This document shows, in pieces, positions 52,389 to 61,943 of a stretch of DNA of 64,000 bases. The position numbers and the translations under genes are program-made. Below the pieces are notes generated by a model that searched no databases, was not told the origin of the DNA, and saw only the letters and a list, made by a program, of their open reading frames with translations. The DNA lies in NCBI GenBank assembly GCA_001914235.1, contig MQUF01000014.1, forward strand, positions 252,005 through 316,004, given 5' to 3'. Positions within the stretch are counted from its first letter, which is position 1, and the number at the start of each line of letters is the position of its first letter. Source of the stretch: Desulfobulbaceae bacterium DB1. GTDB lineage: Bacteria; Desulfobacterota; Desulfobulbia; Desulfobulbales; SURF-16.

Positions 52389-52757
52389 ATGGCAAGAACA
52401 AACCAGAAAGCAGTTGCTCGGACAAAGCGTATAAAGCGGATCAGAAAAAAAATCATGGGGACTGCCGAAAGGCCGCGCCTTCGTGTTTTTAAAAGCGCAA
52501 AGCATATATATGCCCAAGTGATTGATGATCAGGCTGGACAAACACTTTGTTCAATGTCTACCTGTGATAAATTATATGCCGCGCCTGAAGAAGGGAAGGG
52601 TAAAATAGTCAAAGCGCATCAGGTTGGGCTGATTTTGGCAGGGAAGATGAAAGAAAAAGGCATCAGTAAAGTTGTTTTCGATCGCGGTGGATATATATAC
52701 CATGGGAGGGTCAAGGCCCTGTCTGATGGAGCTCGCGAGGGTGGGGTTGAATTTTAA
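52389..52757 (+). CDS. rplR: 50S ribosomal protein L18
   Basis: 5S-rRNA-binding protein, 122 residues. [31 protein letters not shown] is the conserved start of the fold and [28 protein letters not shown] the signature end. AAGGTAAAAGA precedes the start. Confidence 0.97.
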   Translation: MARTNQKAVARTKRIKRIRKKIMGTAERPRLRVFKSAKHIYAQVIDDQAGQTLCSMSTCDKLYAAPEEGKGKIVKAHQVGLILAGKMKEKGISKVVFDRGGYIYHGRVKALSDGAREGGVEF

Positions 52758-52807
52758 CTTATTATTTTCAAGATTTAAATACTATTTGAAATAGTTGGGG
52801 GTGTAAG

Positions 52808-53314
52808 TTGTCCGATTTTAAAACCGATAAGATTGATGATCAGCTTATAGAAAAGATTGTATACATCAACAGGGTTGCGAAAGTTGTTAAAGGTGGTCGT
52901 CGTTTCAGCTTTAGCGCTATCGTTGTTGTTGGTGATGGTAAAGGGAATGTCGGCTACGGACTTGGCAAAGCGAATCAGGTTCCGGAAGCCATCCGCAAAG
53001 GAGTTGAAAAGGCTCGAAAGGATATGAAGATGGTTTCCATTACCGAAACCAGTATTCCCCACGAGATTAACGGTAAATTCGGTGCCGGCAAGGTTATGTT
53101 GAAGCCGGCCTCCGAAGGTACCGGTGTTATCGCCGGTGGCGCTGTTCGAGCAGTTCTTGAAGCAGCGGGTGTACAGAATATTCTTACCAAGTGTCTTGGA
53201 TCTCACAATCCTCACAATCTTGTCAAGGCAACACTGGATGGCCTGAGAAAGTTGCGCACCGTTGAAAAAGTTGCCGCGCAACGCGGCGTTTCCGTTCAGC
53301 AACTCATCGATTAA
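52808..53314 (+). CDS. rpsE: 30S ribosomal protein S5
   Basis: Small-subunit fidelity protein, 168 residues. [51 protein letters not shown] is the double-stranded-RNA-binding signature. The C-terminal domain [27 protein letters not shown] is intact. The start is TTG 52808 behind GTTGGGGGTG. Confidence 0.97.
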   Translation: MSDFKTDKIDDQLIEKIVYINRVAKVVKGGRRFSFSAIVVVGDGKGNVGYGLGKANQVPEAIRKGVEKARKDMKMVSITETSIPHEINGKFGAGKVMLKPASEGTGVIAGGAVRAVLEAAGVQNILTKCLGSHNPHNLVKATLDGLRKLRTVEKVAAQRGVSVQQLID

Positions 53315-53423
53315 TTTCATTTTTTGAATCGTTGTTACCTCATGCAGGGAATGACTGACTCTTGCTGAAGTCTTTTATAACGCACATTGTACGTGTGATT
53401 GAATATATAAAATAGGTATGGTC

Positions 53424-53606
53424 ATGGCGAATGAGCTGAAAATAACATTGAAGAAGAGCGTGATCGGCAGCACGGAAAAGGTTCGAGCTACCGTCATCGG
53501 ACTGGGTCTGACCAAAACGAATAAGTCGATTGTTCGCAAAGATACTCCTGAGATCAGGGGAATGATCAGCAAGGTTCAGCATCTTGTTGTGGTGGAGGAA
53601 ATATAA
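53424..53606 (+). CDS. rpmD: 50S ribosomal protein L30
   Basis: Small 60-residue protein; [54 protein letters not shown] covers the whole fold. ATG 53424 is preferred over ATG 53418 because the AGGT site is then at usual distance. rplO begins directly after the stop. Confidence 0.95.
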   Translation: MANELKITLKKSVIGSTEKVRATVIGLGLTKTNKSIVRKDTPEIRGMISKVQHLVVVEEI

Positions 53607-54047
53607 ATGTTGTCATTGAGCAATTTATCTCCGCAGGAAGGATCACGTAAACCTCGTAAACGAGTGGGCCGAGGTCATGGTTCCGGTCATGGAAAAACTT
53701 CCGGACGCGGCCATAAAGGTTTTAAGGCCCGTTCCGGCAGCGGCGTGAAAATGGGTTTCGAGGGTGGCCAGATGCCCTTGCAGCGACGTCTTCCCAAACG
53801 TGGGTTTAATAATATATTTAAAAAAGAATATGCAGTGGTTAACGTTCGCGAACTCGACAAACTTGATGCGGGTAGCCGTGTCGATCGTGATCTTTTAGTT
53901 TCTGCCGGCCTGGTTCGGGCAAAAGATCTTTTCGTCAAATTGCTTGGCGATGGAGAGGTCAGCAAGAAATTTATCATTGCTGTCGACAGTGTCAGCCAAT
54001 CCGCCCGCGCCAAGATAGAGCAAGCTGGTGGAACAATTGAGGTATAG
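53607..54047 (+). CDS. rplO: 50S ribosomal protein L15
   Basis: Late-assembly protein, 146 residues. LSNLSPQEGSRKPRKRVGRGHGSGHGKTSGRGHKG is the glycine-rich extended arm. The globular part ends IEQAGGTIEV. The ATG abuts the rpmD stop, and GAGGAAAT serves as ribosome site within rpmD. Confidence 0.97.
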   Translation: MLSLSNLSPQEGSRKPRKRVGRGHGSGHGKTSGRGHKGFKARSGSGVKMGFEGGQMPLQRRLPKRGFNNIFKKEYAVVNVRELDKLDAGSRVDRDLLVSAGLVRAKDLFVKLLGDGEVSKKFIIAVDSVSQSARAKIEQAGGTIEV

Positions 54048-54057
54048 GGCAAATTAA

Positions 54058-55368
54058 ATGGCAGGTGCATTGCAAAGCGCAGCAAATATTCCTGAACTGA
54101 GAAGGCGTATCACGTTTACACTTCTGATGCTTGCCGTTTATCGTGCCGGTGTGCAGATCCCGACACCTGGGATTAATGGTGAAGCGCTCGCTGCTTTTTT
54201 TGAAAAAAATGCAGGTACATTGTTCGGCATGTTCAATATGTTTTCCGGTGGCGCTTTGGAGAATTTTTCCATTTTTGCCTTGGGAATCATGCCTTATATC
54301 AGTGCGTCCATTATATTTCAGCTTCTCACGGTAGTCGTCCCCCAGCTGCAGGCACTTTCCAAAGAAGGAGAGGCCGGTCGGCGAAAAATTACTCAGTACA
54401 CCCGTTATGCCACGGTTGCGTTGAGTTTGATTCAGGGAATGATGATCAGTGTTGGTCTGGAGGGAATGGCCGCCCCGACCGGCAGCGCCATGATCGTTAT
54501 TGAACCCGGTTGGGAATTTCGACTGATGACAATGCTGACCCTGACATCAGGCACCGCATTTATCATGTGGTTGGGCGAACAGATGACGGAACGAGGCATC
54601 GGCAACGGCATCTCATTGATAATTTTCGCCGGTATTGTTGCAAGAATGCCCGCCGCGATCGTCAATACCTTCAAATTGGTCAGCTCCGGTGAAATGACTT
54701 TGATTTTTTTGCCTATCCTGCTGGCCATGATGGCTGCGGTTATTTTTATCATCATTTTTGTCGAGACAGCGCAACGGCGAATACCAATTCAATATGCGAA
54801 ACGTATGATCGGTCGCCAGTTATACGGCGGGCAAAGATCACATCTTCCCCTTAAAATTAATATACCCGGGGTTATTCCACCGATTTTCGCATCATCGATA
54901 ATGATGTTTCCCGCTACGATCGGCGGCTTTATTACCATTGACTGGGTTCAGCAGATTACATCGAAACTTGCGTGGGGAAGTCTCCTGCACACCTTGCTTT
55001 ATGTCGCCTTAATGATCTTTTTTTGTTTTTTTTATACCGCGGTGACTTTTAATCCGGTTGATGTTTCTGAAAATTTGAAAAAAAACGGTGGCTTTGTGCC
55101 GGGCGTGCGACCGGGTAAAAAGACGGCCGAATTTATCGATAAGGTCATAACCCGTTTGACCGTAATCGGGGCGATTTACGTCAGTTCTGTTTGCGTTCTG
55201 CCCACCATTCTCGTTGATAAATTGAATGTGCCGTTTTATTTTGGCGGCACTGCTTTGTTGATTGTGGTCGGAGTTGGAATCGATACTCTTTCCCAGATCG
55301 AATCGCATTCAATTTCGCGCAATTACGATGGATTTTTGAAAACCGGGCGGATTAAGGGCAGGAGATAA
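54058..55368 (+). CDS. secY: preprotein translocase subunit SecY
   Basis: Channel-forming membrane protein of the Sec translocon, 436 residues with ten hydrophobic segments. RRRITFTLLMLAVYRAGVQIPTPGI is helix 1. The plug region GGALENFSIFALGIMPYISASIIFQLL and the cytoplasmic loop before DVSENLKKNGGFVPGVRPGKKTAEFI are conserved. It sits between rplO and map; adk, often found here, is absent. Confidence 0.98.
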   Translation: MAGALQSAANIPELRRRITFTLLMLAVYRAGVQIPTPGINGEALAAFFEKNAGTLFGMFNMFSGGALENFSIFALGIMPYISASIIFQLLTVVVPQLQALSKEGEAGRRKITQYTRYATVALSLIQGMMISVGLEGMAAPTGSAMIVIEPGWEFRLMTMLTLTSGTAFIMWLGEQMTERGIGNGISLIIFAGIVARMPAAIVNTFKLVSSGEMTLIFLPILLAMMAAVIFIIIFVETAQRRIPIQYAKRMIGRQLYGGQRSHLPLKINIPGVIPPIFASSIMMFPATIGGFITIDWVQQITSKLAWGSLLHTLLYVALMIFFCFFYTAVTFNPVDVSENLKKNGGFVPGVRPGKKTAEFIDKVITRLTVIGAIYVSSVCVLPTILVDKLNVPFYFGGTALLIVVGVGIDTLSQIESHSISRNYDGFLKTGRIKGRR

Positions 55369-55378
55369 GGCCTGCATC

Positions 55379-56146
55379 ATGTCTTCGCCAATTGTTTTGA
55401 AAACTCCTTCGGAATTGAAAATTATGGAGGAGGCCAACCAGATAGTCGCGAAGACATTGACAATGCTGCATGAACATGTCGCGCCTGGTGTGACCACACA
55501 GCATCTGGATGAGCTTGCTGAAAGTTTTTCACGCAAGCATGAGGCGATACCCGCATTTAAAGGGTATCGGGGGTTCCCCGGCAGTCTGTGTGTTTCCTTG
55601 AATGAACAGGTCGTGCATGGAATTCCGTCCAAAAAAGTTGTTTTGCGGGACGGCGATATTCTTAGTATCGACTTCGGGGTGAAGTACAAGGGGTTTTATG
55701 GTGATGCCGCTGTTACATTGCCTGTCGGGAATGTTTCCACCGAGGCATCGCACCTGCTTGATGTGACGCGGGAGTCGCTGGCCAGGGCGATAGAACAGGT
55801 AAAAGTCGGCAACAGGATATCCGATATATCGCGTGCCGTTCAGGAATTTGTCGAGAGTCGGGGTTATTCCGTCGTGCGTCAGTTTGTCGGACACGGGATA
55901 GGGCAAGCACTGCATGAACCGCCTGAAATACCCAATTATTATAGATCAGGACGAAGCCCGAAACTCTTGGCCGGTATGGTGCTTGCCATCGAACCAATGG
56001 TCAATGTCGGTAATTGTGAAGTAAAGATACTCCGTGATGGGTGGACGGTTGTTACGCGCGACAAGAGTCTTTCCGCCCATTTTGAACACTCGGTTGCAGT
56101 CACAGACAACGGGCCCATTGTTCTCAGCAGGGCAAAAGATGTTTGA
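55379..56146 (+). CDS. map: methionine aminopeptidase, type I
   Basis: Cytoplasmic metalloprotease removing N-terminal Met, 255 residues, type Ia without N-terminal extension. Metal ligands are visible in ILSIDFGVKYKGFYGDAAVT (two Asp), FVGHGIGQALHEPPEIPNY (His), and the two Glu of MVLAIEPMVN and EHSVAVTDNG. Start ATG 55379 is ten bases after secY. It is followed by a promoter and hairpin before infA. Confidence 0.97.
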   Translation: MSSPIVLKTPSELKIMEEANQIVAKTLTMLHEHVAPGVTTQHLDELAESFSRKHEAIPAFKGYRGFPGSLCVSLNEQVVHGIPSKKVVLRDGDILSIDFGVKYKGFYGDAAVTLPVGNVSTEASHLLDVTRESLARAIEQVKVGNRISDISRAVQEFVESRGYSVVRQFVGHGIGQALHEPPEIPNYYRSGRSPKLLAGMVLAIEPMVNVGNCEVKILRDGWTVVTRDKSLSAHFEHSVAVTDNGPIVLSRAKDV

Positions 56147-56161
56147 GGCAAAATAATTTAG

Positions 56162-56190
56162 TGGCAAGATGTGGATTGGTGTGTTATAAT
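56162..56190 (+). promoter_or_regulatory. candidate infA promoter
   Basis: A perfect TATAAT (56185-56190) with TGGCAA (56162-56167) 17 bases upstream. It lies just after the map stop and would drive infA-rpmJ and the alpha operon. Confidence 0.55.
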
Positions 56191-56206
56191 ATTTAATTCA
56201 TTTTTG

Positions 56207-56239
56207 CGGCTCAGCACTCTTGCTTGGGCCGGTTTTTTT
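56207..56239 (+). terminator. terminator/attenuator hairpin between promoter and infA
   Basis: CGGCTCAGCA and TGCTTGGGCCG pair with one mismatch and one bulge, followed by GTTTTTTTG. It lies downstream of the TATAAT at 56185, so it could end the spc transcript and also attenuate initiation from that promoter. Confidence 0.65.
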
Positions 56240-56288
56240 GTAATTTCGCAAAAGAAGCAAGTAAAGGTTTAGAGGGAAAAAATAATTT

Positions 56289-56522
56289 ATGGCTAAGGAA
56301 GAGGCCATTACAGTTGAAGGTACCATCGTCGAGCCGTTGCCTAATGCCATGTTCAGGGTTGAGCTCGATAACGGCCATAAGATCCTAGCGCACATTTCAG
56401 GTAAGATGAGAATGCATTTTATCAAGATTTTACCTGGTGACCGTGTAACGGTTGAGCTCTCGCCATATGATTTGACCAGGGGGAGAGTGACGTTCAGGGC
56501 AAAAAACCAAAAAAAGAAATAA
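56289..56522 (+). CDS. infA: translation initiation factor IF-1
   Basis: OB-fold A-site factor, 77 residues. [68 protein letters not shown] covers the whole fold; a lysine tail is added. AGAGGGAAAA precedes ATG 56289. Confidence 0.97.
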   Translation: MAKEEAITVEGTIVEPLPNAMFRVELDNGHKILAHISGKMRMHFIKILPGDRVTVELSPYDLTRGRVTFRAKNQKKK

Positions 56523-56537
56523 ATGCAGGAAAATGAA

Positions 56538-56651
56538 ATGAAAGTACGTGCATCAGTTAAAAAAATATGTAGTGACTGTAAGGTGTTCAAGCGCAAAGGT
56601 GTTGTGCGGGTTTCTTGTAAGGTGAAGAAGCATAAGCAACGGCAAGGATAA
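56538..56651 (+). CDS. rpmJ: 50S ribosomal protein L36
   Basis: Smallest large-subunit protein, 37 residues: begins [21 protein letters not shown] and ends KKHKQRQG. The zinc ligands C11, C14 and C27 with a histidine at 32 are present. An ATG at 56533 is out of frame and stops at once. AGGAAAATGA lies upstream. Confidence 0.95.
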   Translation: MKVRASVKKICSDCKVFKRKGVVRVSCKVKKHKQRQG

Positions 56652-56677
56652 TTGAAAGGATTATGAGGAGGTAGACC

Positions 56678-57046
56678 TTGGCTCGCATAGCAGGTGTTGA
56701 TTTGCCCAGAAATAAACATATGGAAATTGCCCTTACCTACATTTATGGAATAGGGAAAACAACTTCCAGGAAAATACTCGACGAGGCTGGTATCAGCTAT
56801 ACCTTCAACAGTGATGATATTACTGATGATGATGCCGTCAAAATCAGGAAGATTCTTGATAGCGCTTATTCCGTTGAGGGTGACAAAAGACGTGAAGTGG
56901 CACTTGACATCAAGCGTCTGATGGATCTCGGATGTTACCGTGGCTTGCGGCACAGAAGGGGACTTCCCTGCAGGGGACAGCGAACTAAAACCAATGCGCG
57001 AACCAGAAAAGGTCCACGTCGTGCTGCCGGCGCTCGTAAAAAATAG
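56678..57046 (+). CDS. rpsM: 30S ribosomal protein S13
   Basis: Small-subunit head protein, 122 residues. [29 protein letters not shown] opens it and [31 protein letters not shown] is the signature tail. The start is TTG 56678 behind TGAGGAGGTA. Confidence 0.97.
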   Translation: MARIAGVDLPRNKHMEIALTYIYGIGKTTSRKILDEAGISYTFNSDDITDDDAVKIRKILDSAYSVEGDKRREVALDIKRLMDLGCYRGLRHRRGLPCRGQRTKTNARTRKGPRRAAGARKK

Positions 57047-57089
57047 TGTGTTTGCATAAAATATCAACGGACCTGAACAGGAGAATTCA

Positions 57090-57479
57090 ATGGCCAGTCC
57101 GAAAAAGAAAGTAAAACGCAAAGAAAAGAAAAACGTGCCTGAGGGTGTCGTTCATATCAAGTCGACTTTTAACAATACCTTGATATCAATTACCGATAAG
57201 CAGGGTAACGTTATTGCATGGTCGAGTTCAGGTGTTCTTGGTTTCAAGGGATCACGAAAGAGTACCCCTTTTGCAGCACAGAATGCCGTGGAAGCCGCAG
57301 CGAAAGTTGCCATGGACCAGGGTATGCGCAAGGTGGAAATAAAAGTGAAAGGTCCTGGTCCTGGTCGTGAGTCTGCAATACGGGCATTGCAAGTTGTCGG
57401 TTTTGAAGTGAGCCGCATATGTGATGTGACTCCTGTTCCCCACAATGGATGCAAGCCTCCTAAGCGACGAAGAGTTTAG
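57090..57479 (+). CDS. rpsK: 30S ribosomal protein S11
   Basis: Platform protein, 129 residues. [46 protein letters not shown] and the end [18 protein letters not shown] are conserved. CAGGAG precedes ATG 57090. Confidence 0.98.
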   Translation: MASPKKKVKRKEKKNVPEGVVHIKSTFNNTLISITDKQGNVIAWSSSGVLGFKGSRKSTPFAAQNAVEAAAKVAMDQGMRKVEIKVKGPGPGRESAIRALQVVGFEVSRICDVTPVPHNGCKPPKRRRV

Positions 57480-57508
57480 GTTTAATTTTTATAAATTTGC
57501 GACCGTGA

Positions 57509-57530
57509 CGTTATTGAACGTGAAATAACG
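57509..57530 (+). promoter_or_regulatory. hairpin abutting the rpsD ribosome-binding site
   Basis: CGTTATT (57509-57515) and AATAACG (57524-57530) form a seven-bp stem ending exactly where GGAGG begins. Placement suggests control of S4 translation, which is known to be autoregulated in other bacteria; sequence alone cannot show S4 binding. Confidence 0.45.
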
Positions 57531-57540
57531 GAGGTATAAA

Positions 57541-58170
57541 TTGGCTAGATATAGAGGCGCTGTGTGCCGGCAATGCCGGAGAGAAAAATTGAAACTGTTC
57601 CTGAAGGGTGACAGGTGCTATTCGGATAAGTGTTCATTCGAGAAAAGGTCCTTTCCCCCGGGACAGCACGGGCAATCCCGTTTGCGGAAAGTTTCCGATT
57701 ATTCCATACAGCTTCGGGAAAAACAGAAGGTTCGTCGTATTTATGGAATGCTTGAAGGTCAATTCAGAAGATATTTTGAATTAGCCGAAGCTGCCAAAGG
57801 AGTAACCGGTGAAAACCTCCTTATGCTCCTTGAAAGACGGTTGGATAATACAATATTTCGTCTGGGGTATGCATCTTCACGCACCCAGGCCCGGCAGATG
57901 GTAAAGCATAACCATATTCTTGTTAATGGGAAAAAAGTAAATATTCCATCATTTTTAGTTTCTATTAATGATGTTATTTCCATTCGTGAAAAAAGCAAAA
58001 AAGTAGAAACAATTAATGACAGCTTAGAATCTGTTGCGCGCCGAGGAATTCCTTCCTGGCTTGAATTGGACCAGAAAAACTATAGTGGAAAAGTCAAGGC
58101 ACTCCCGGATCGTCAGGAAGTTACGATGCCGATTCAGGAGCAATTAATAGTAGAACTTTATTCCAAGTAG
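57541..58170 (+). CDS. rpsD: 30S ribosomal protein S4
   Basis: Primary 16S-binding protein, 209 residues. It starts [43 protein letters not shown], with four cysteines of the zinc-binding S4 form. The S4 RNA-binding domain [38 protein letters not shown] follows. The start is TTG 57541 after GGAGGTATAAA. Confidence 0.98.
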   Translation: MARYRGAVCRQCRREKLKLFLKGDRCYSDKCSFEKRSFPPGQHGQSRLRKVSDYSIQLREKQKVRRIYGMLEGQFRRYFELAEAAKGVTGENLLMLLERRLDNTIFRLGYASSRTQARQMVKHNHILVNGKKVNIPSFLVSINDVISIREKSKKVETINDSLESVARRGIPSWLELDQKNYSGKVKALPDRQEVTMPIQEQLIVELYSK

Positions 58171-58228
58171 TCTCTGGATGGAAATTGATTCCATCTCGAT
58201 AACTGGATATTACCGCAAGAGAAATAAG

Positions 58229-59287
58229 ATGGCAAATGAGGAAACCTTGACACAAGAGTTAACACCATTTTATCGCAATTGGCATGATTTGATTACTCCC
58301 AATCCTTTGGAAGTAGATCATGAAACCCATACGCTGAGTTATGGAAAATTTATTTGCCAGCCGCTTGAAAGAGGCTTCGCTACAACCATAGGCAATGGTT
58401 TGCGGCGTATTCTTTTGTCATCGGTTCAGGGTGCGGCCATAACTTCGGTTAAAATTGACGGTGCACTGCATGAGTTTTCAACTCTTCCCGGTATCCTGGA
58501 AGATGTTACTGAAATCATACTGAACCTGAAAGAAGTTCGTCTCAAGCTCTATGCAAATGAATCCGCCATTGTCCGTATTGAAAAACGCGAAAAAGGCAAT
58601 GTAACTGCTGCTGACATCATTGGTGGATCTGATGTTGAGGTGATGAATCCAGATAAGCATATCTGCACTATCACCGGTGACGGAAATTTCAGCGCTGAGT
58701 TGGAAGTGAAGTGGGGGAAAGGCTTTTCTTCTTCAGAGAAAAATAAAACTGAAGAGCAGAGTGTCGGTGTTATCCCGATTGATGCCATTTTCACTCCCAT
58801 TAAAAAGGTGAAGGTCGTCGTCAGCCAGGCCCGCGTTGGTCAACGCACTGATTATGATAAGTTGAGCTTGGAGATACATACGGACGGCAGTGTCAAACCT
58901 GAAGACGCTTTGGCCTATGCTGCAAAAATTCTCAAAGAGCAGATGGCCGTCTTTATAAATTTTGACGAAGACCAGGTAGAGCGAGCCGAAGAAGAGAAAG
59001 TTATTGTCCGAGAAGATAAGGAAATCAACCCCAATCTTTATAAGAGTGTTGAGGATTTGGAGCTTTCCGTTCGATCGGCAAACTGTCTGCGCAATGCGCA
59101 AATTTGCTATATCGGTGAACTTGTCCAAAAATCTGAAGCAGAGATGCTGAAAACAAAGAATTTTGGCCGAAAATCTTTAAATGAAATTAAGCAGCTTCTT
59201 TCACAAATGGATTTATCCCTGGGGATGAAGCTTGATAATTGGGAACCGCCTGTATCGTCATTTTCCGTTGATGATACAGGTGAATAA
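58229..59287 (+). CDS. rpoA: DNA-directed RNA polymerase alpha subunit
   Basis: RNA polymerase assembly subunit, 352 residues from ATG 58229. The N-terminal domain holds [27 protein letters not shown]. The C-terminal domain has [48 protein letters not shown] for UP-element and activator contacts. ATG 58178 would add 17 residues with no family match; neither start has a strong ribosome site, so the choice is moderate. Confidence 0.96.
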   Translation: MANEETLTQELTPFYRNWHDLITPNPLEVDHETHTLSYGKFICQPLERGFATTIGNGLRRILLSSVQGAAITSVKIDGALHEFSTLPGILEDVTEIILNLKEVRLKLYANESAIVRIEKREKGNVTAADIIGGSDVEVMNPDKHICTITGDGNFSAELEVKWGKGFSSSEKNKTEEQSVGVIPIDAIFTPIKKVKVVVSQARVGQRTDYDKLSLEIHTDGSVKPEDALAYAAKILKEQMAVFINFDEDQVERAEEEKVIVREDKEINPNLYKSVEDLELSVRSANCLRNAQICYIGELVQKSEAEMLKTKNFGRKSLNEIKQLLSQMDLSLGMKLDNWEPPVSSFSVDDTGE

Positions 59288-59299
59288 AGAGGTAACAAA

Positions 59300-59686
59300 A
59301 TGAATCACAGAAAAACAGGAAGAAGACTTGGTCGTACCTCACCCCATCGACGCGCGATGGTCAGGAATATGGTTACCTCTCTTCTTGAGCATGAAAGGAT
59401 TGTGACGACGACTCCCAAGGCAAAGGAGATTCGTAAAGTTGCCGATAAGATGATTACCTTGGCCAAACGAGGTGATCTGCATGCCAGAAGACAAGCTTTA
59501 TCTTTTATGCAGGATCCAAAGGTCGTTGCCAAACTTTTTGATAAGCTTGTCGGCGAATATATGGATCGTAATGGCGGCTATACCAGAATTATTCAGACCG
59601 GCAATCGCTATGGTGATGCCGCTCCGATGGCAATTATCGAGCTGGTTAATTATCAGCAGAAGAGCGAAGTCGAAACAAACTCATAA
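59300..59686 (+). CDS. rplQ: 50S ribosomal protein L17
   Basis: 128-residue protein closing the alpha operon. [45 protein letters not shown] is the conserved N-terminal half, and [25 protein letters not shown] the C-terminal signature. AGAGGT precedes the start 12 bases after rpoA. A strong terminator follows. Confidence 0.98.
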   Translation: MNHRKTGRRLGRTSPHRRAMVRNMVTSLLEHERIVTTTPKAKEIRKVADKMITLAKRGDLHARRQALSFMQDPKVVAKLFDKLVGEYMDRNGGYTRIIQTGNRYGDAAPMAIIELVNYQQKSEVETNS

Positions 59687-59707
59687 TTTTTTTTGGTTGG
59701 TAGCAGC

Positions 59708-59742
59708 AAAACCGGAATCCCCAAGGGTTCCGGTTTTTTTTT
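59708..59742 (+). terminator. intrinsic terminator of the rplQ transcript
   Basis: AAAACCGGAATCC pairs with GGGTTCCGGTTTT around CCAA, followed by a run of nine T. It marks the end of the long ribosomal protein transcript. Confidence 0.92.
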
Positions 59743-59756
59743 GTCCGTAACAATTC

Positions 59757-59785
59757 TTGCAATTTTATATTTATTTTCTTAGGAT
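59757..59785 (+). promoter_or_regulatory. candidate dodecin promoter
   Basis: TTGCAA (59757-59762), 17-base spacer, TAGGAT (59780-59785). It begins just after the rplQ terminator and about 45 bases before the dodecin start. Confidence 0.5.
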
Positions 59786-59830
59786 TGTGTCAAACAAAGT
59801 ATTTCTCACTATTTTGATGCGGAGGGAATA

Positions 59831-60043
59831 ATGAATGACGGCAAGGTGTACAAGTTTGTCGAATTTGTCGGGACCAGCAAGGTTTCATGGGAAGATGCCG
59901 CAATCAATGCGGTCAACACCGCCAGCAAAAAATACAGCGATCTGAGGGTCGGTGAGATCATCAAGCAGGATCTGACCATAGAAGCCGGCAAGGTTTCCTT
60001 GTTCCGGGTTCGTATCAATATTTCGTATCGTTTCCACCTGTAA
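59831..60043 (+). CDS. dodecin family flavin-binding protein
   Basis: Small 70-residue protein that assembles as a hollow dodecamer storing flavins. The full fold is readable: VYKFVEFVGTSKVSWEDAAINAVNTASKKYSDLRVGEIIKQDLTIEAGKVSLFRVRINISYRF, with the SWEDA and the final beta strand typical of dodecins. The aromatic residue that stacks on flavin in bacterial dodecins would be in the DLRVGEI/SWED region and is not certain here. GCGGAGGG precedes ATG 59831. The IS element begins 20 bases after its stop. Confidence 0.93.
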   Translation: MNDGKVYKFVEFVGTSKVSWEDAAINAVNTASKKYSDLRVGEIIKQDLTIEAGKVSLFRVRINISYRFHL

Positions 60044-60057
60044 TCCTGATTGGTTCC

Positions 60058-61741
60058 TTGATCCTGAATCCGTGAAATTTTTGCAGTAAAAATCGTCTGT
60101 ATAATCAAATAACATGTTGAAATTTAACAAAAAATATTGCAATATTCGCCTGTCTAAAAACATCACTCTGCAGGTGAAAAAATGAAACGATTTATTCTTG
60201 AACGCTCATCGGACGAATTTTATACCTCTCATTCCGGCCTGGCCCTGATCGGGCTCGGTATCAATCGCTTTACCAGCTTGAACGCCAAGCTGAAAAAGGC
60301 GATACCCGACACCAAGGACATTGCCAATACAGATGTCATTCGCAGTTATCTCGGGCTCCTCTCGCTTGGCAAAAGCGATTTCGAAGCCATTGCCGACATG
60401 AAAGACGACAGGTATTTCCAGCAATCACTTGGCATCAAAGCGGTTCCTTCGCCCGAAACCTTGCGCCAGCGCCTTGACGAAACCGCAACAGTTTTTCAGC
60501 CAATTGCTTCCTCCACCTACACGGAGTTCATCCGCAATGCCAAAGGAAAAGTAACCCCCTTGGCCATGGGTCATGTCGCCGTCGATATGGACGTCTTTTG
60601 CATGGACAACTCCGGCACCAAAAAAGAAGGTTCCAAGCATACCTATCACGGTTATGACGGCTATGCGCCAATAGCCGCCTACATGGGAGAGGAAGGCTGG
60701 TGTATTAATCTTGAGTTCCGGGAGGGCAGCCAGCACAGCCAAAACAATTTTATTCCTTTTCTGCAGGAAACCATCTCCCGTGCCAAGTCTTTAACCAAAA
60801 AGTCACTGTTATTCAGGCTTGACTCCGGACACGATGCTGTCGAGACCCGAGCAACGCTTTATGGCCACAAAAAGGTCGATTACATCCTGAAATGGAATCC
60901 CCGCAAGCAGGACCTTCCCGCCTGGCTGGCCCGTGGGCTGCAAGAAGGAGAAGTGAGCGAACCACGACGCGGCAAACGGGTTGCCGTATTCAGTTTCAAC
61001 CAGCTTCAGGAGCACGAGGGCAAGGAGTTCAGTACCCGCCTGATCGTCCGCGTGATTGAACGTACCATTGACAAACGCGGCCAGTTGCTGCTGGTGCCGG
61101 ATATAGAACTTGAGGGCTGGTGGACATCCCTTTACCTGCCGGAAAAAGAGATCATCAAGCTCTACCGGGACCACGGCACAAGCGAGCAGTTTCACAGCGA
61201 ATTTAAAACCGACATGGATCTTGAGCGGTTGCCTTCGGGAAAATTTGCGACCAATTCCTTGATCATGTCCTTGGCCGGCTTGGCTTATAACATCTTGCGG
61301 TTTATCGGCCAGCTTGGCCTTCTCGGTGATCGCTCACCAGTGCGCCACTCGGCAAAGCGCAGGAGAATTCGTACCGTTATTCAGGAACTCATGTACCGTG
61401 CAGCCAGACTGATTGAGACCGGCAGGAAACTGAAGCTGCGGTTCAGCCGCCACTGTTGCGCATTTGACTCGTTTCAGGCCGTTTATAACCGGCTTGCCTT
61501 TGGCTAATGCAAGAACAGAAGAGAAATTTGCCGGAAAGTGGCTGAACAGCAGGCCCTGCCGGGAAAATACGCCTAAAAACAGGCAAATATAGCAATTTTT
61601 CAAAGAACAACGGGGACGATGTCCCAATTTACCAGCAATATGCTGGCAATATATAAATTTCTGGCGGTCGCGGTGTTGAAATTTTTTCGCGCCCCACAAT
61701 TTTTAGGGAGAATCCGGGATACCTCACGGATTCAGGTTGAT
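60058..61741 (+). mobile_element. IS1380-family insertion sequence with target duplication
   Basis: The element spans 60063-61736 (1674 bases). Its ends are the exact 13-bp inverted repeats CCTGAATCCGTGA (60063-60075) and TCACGGATTCAGG (61724-61736). The 5-bp direct repeat TTGAT flanks it at 60058-60062 and 61737-61741, the target-site duplication. One intact transposase gene lies within. Length, terminal CC and family of the transposase fit IS1380. The intact ends suggest a recent or still mobile copy. About 115 bases before and 230 bases after the transposase are non-coding. Confidence 0.92.
60182..61507 (+). CDS. IS1380-family DDE transposase
   Basis: Transposase of 441 residues, full length. 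The DDE core is visible: first Asp in GHVAVDMDVFCMDNSG, second in LLFRLDSGHDAVETRA, and the Glu within TSEQFHSEFKTDMDLERLPSGKFATNSL. The C-terminal part (YRAARLIETGRKLKLRFSRHC, then YNRLAFG) is the conserved tail of the family. No internal stop or frameshift is present. CTGCAGGTG lies before ATG 60182. Codon use is more GC-rich in third positions than the ribosomal genes. It is carried by the IS at 60063-61736. Confidence 0.95.
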   Translation: MKRFILERSSDEFYTSHSGLALIGLGINRFTSLNAKLKKAIPDTKDIANTDVIRSYLGLLSLGKSDFEAIADMKDDRYFQQSLGIKAVPSPETLRQRLDETATVFQPIASSTYTEFIRNAKGKVTPLAMGHVAVDMDVFCMDNSGTKKEGSKHTYHGYDGYAPIAAYMGEEGWCINLEFREGSQHSQNNFIPFLQETISRAKSLTKKSLLFRLDSGHDAVETRATLYGHKKVDYILKWNPRKQDLPAWLARGLQEGEVSEPRRGKRVAVFSFNQLQEHEGKEFSTRLIVRVIERTIDKRGQLLLVPDIELEGWWTSLYLPEKEIIKLYRDHGTSEQFHSEFKTDMDLERLPSGKFATNSLIMSLAGLAYNILRFIGQLGLLGDRSPVRHSAKRRRIRTVIQELMYRAARLIETGRKLKLRFSRHCCAFDSFQAVYNRLAFG

Positions 61742-61769
61742 GTTTTTTTTGACCTGAGAAAAGAAATTA

Positions 61770-61798
61770 TTGCTTCACTTTTATTCTTTTGTTAAAGA
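61770..61798 (+). promoter_or_regulatory. candidate cold-shock gene promoter
   Basis: TTGCTT (61770-61775), 17-base spacer, TAAAGA (61793-61798). It lies 28 bases outside the IS right end. The mRNA leader would be about 140 bases, in line with the long leaders of csp genes. Confidence 0.45.
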
Positions 61799-61943
61799 AA
61801 AAAATGTGGTCGTACAGTTTTTTTTAGTCCAAGTTGTAGTATGCCGTGTTTTTTTATATCCATGGTTAAACTGGCTGGCTATGAGAAATCTGTAAACATT
61901 AATTTCCTATTAATGATTCCTCATAGGAATGAAGGAGCAGTAA

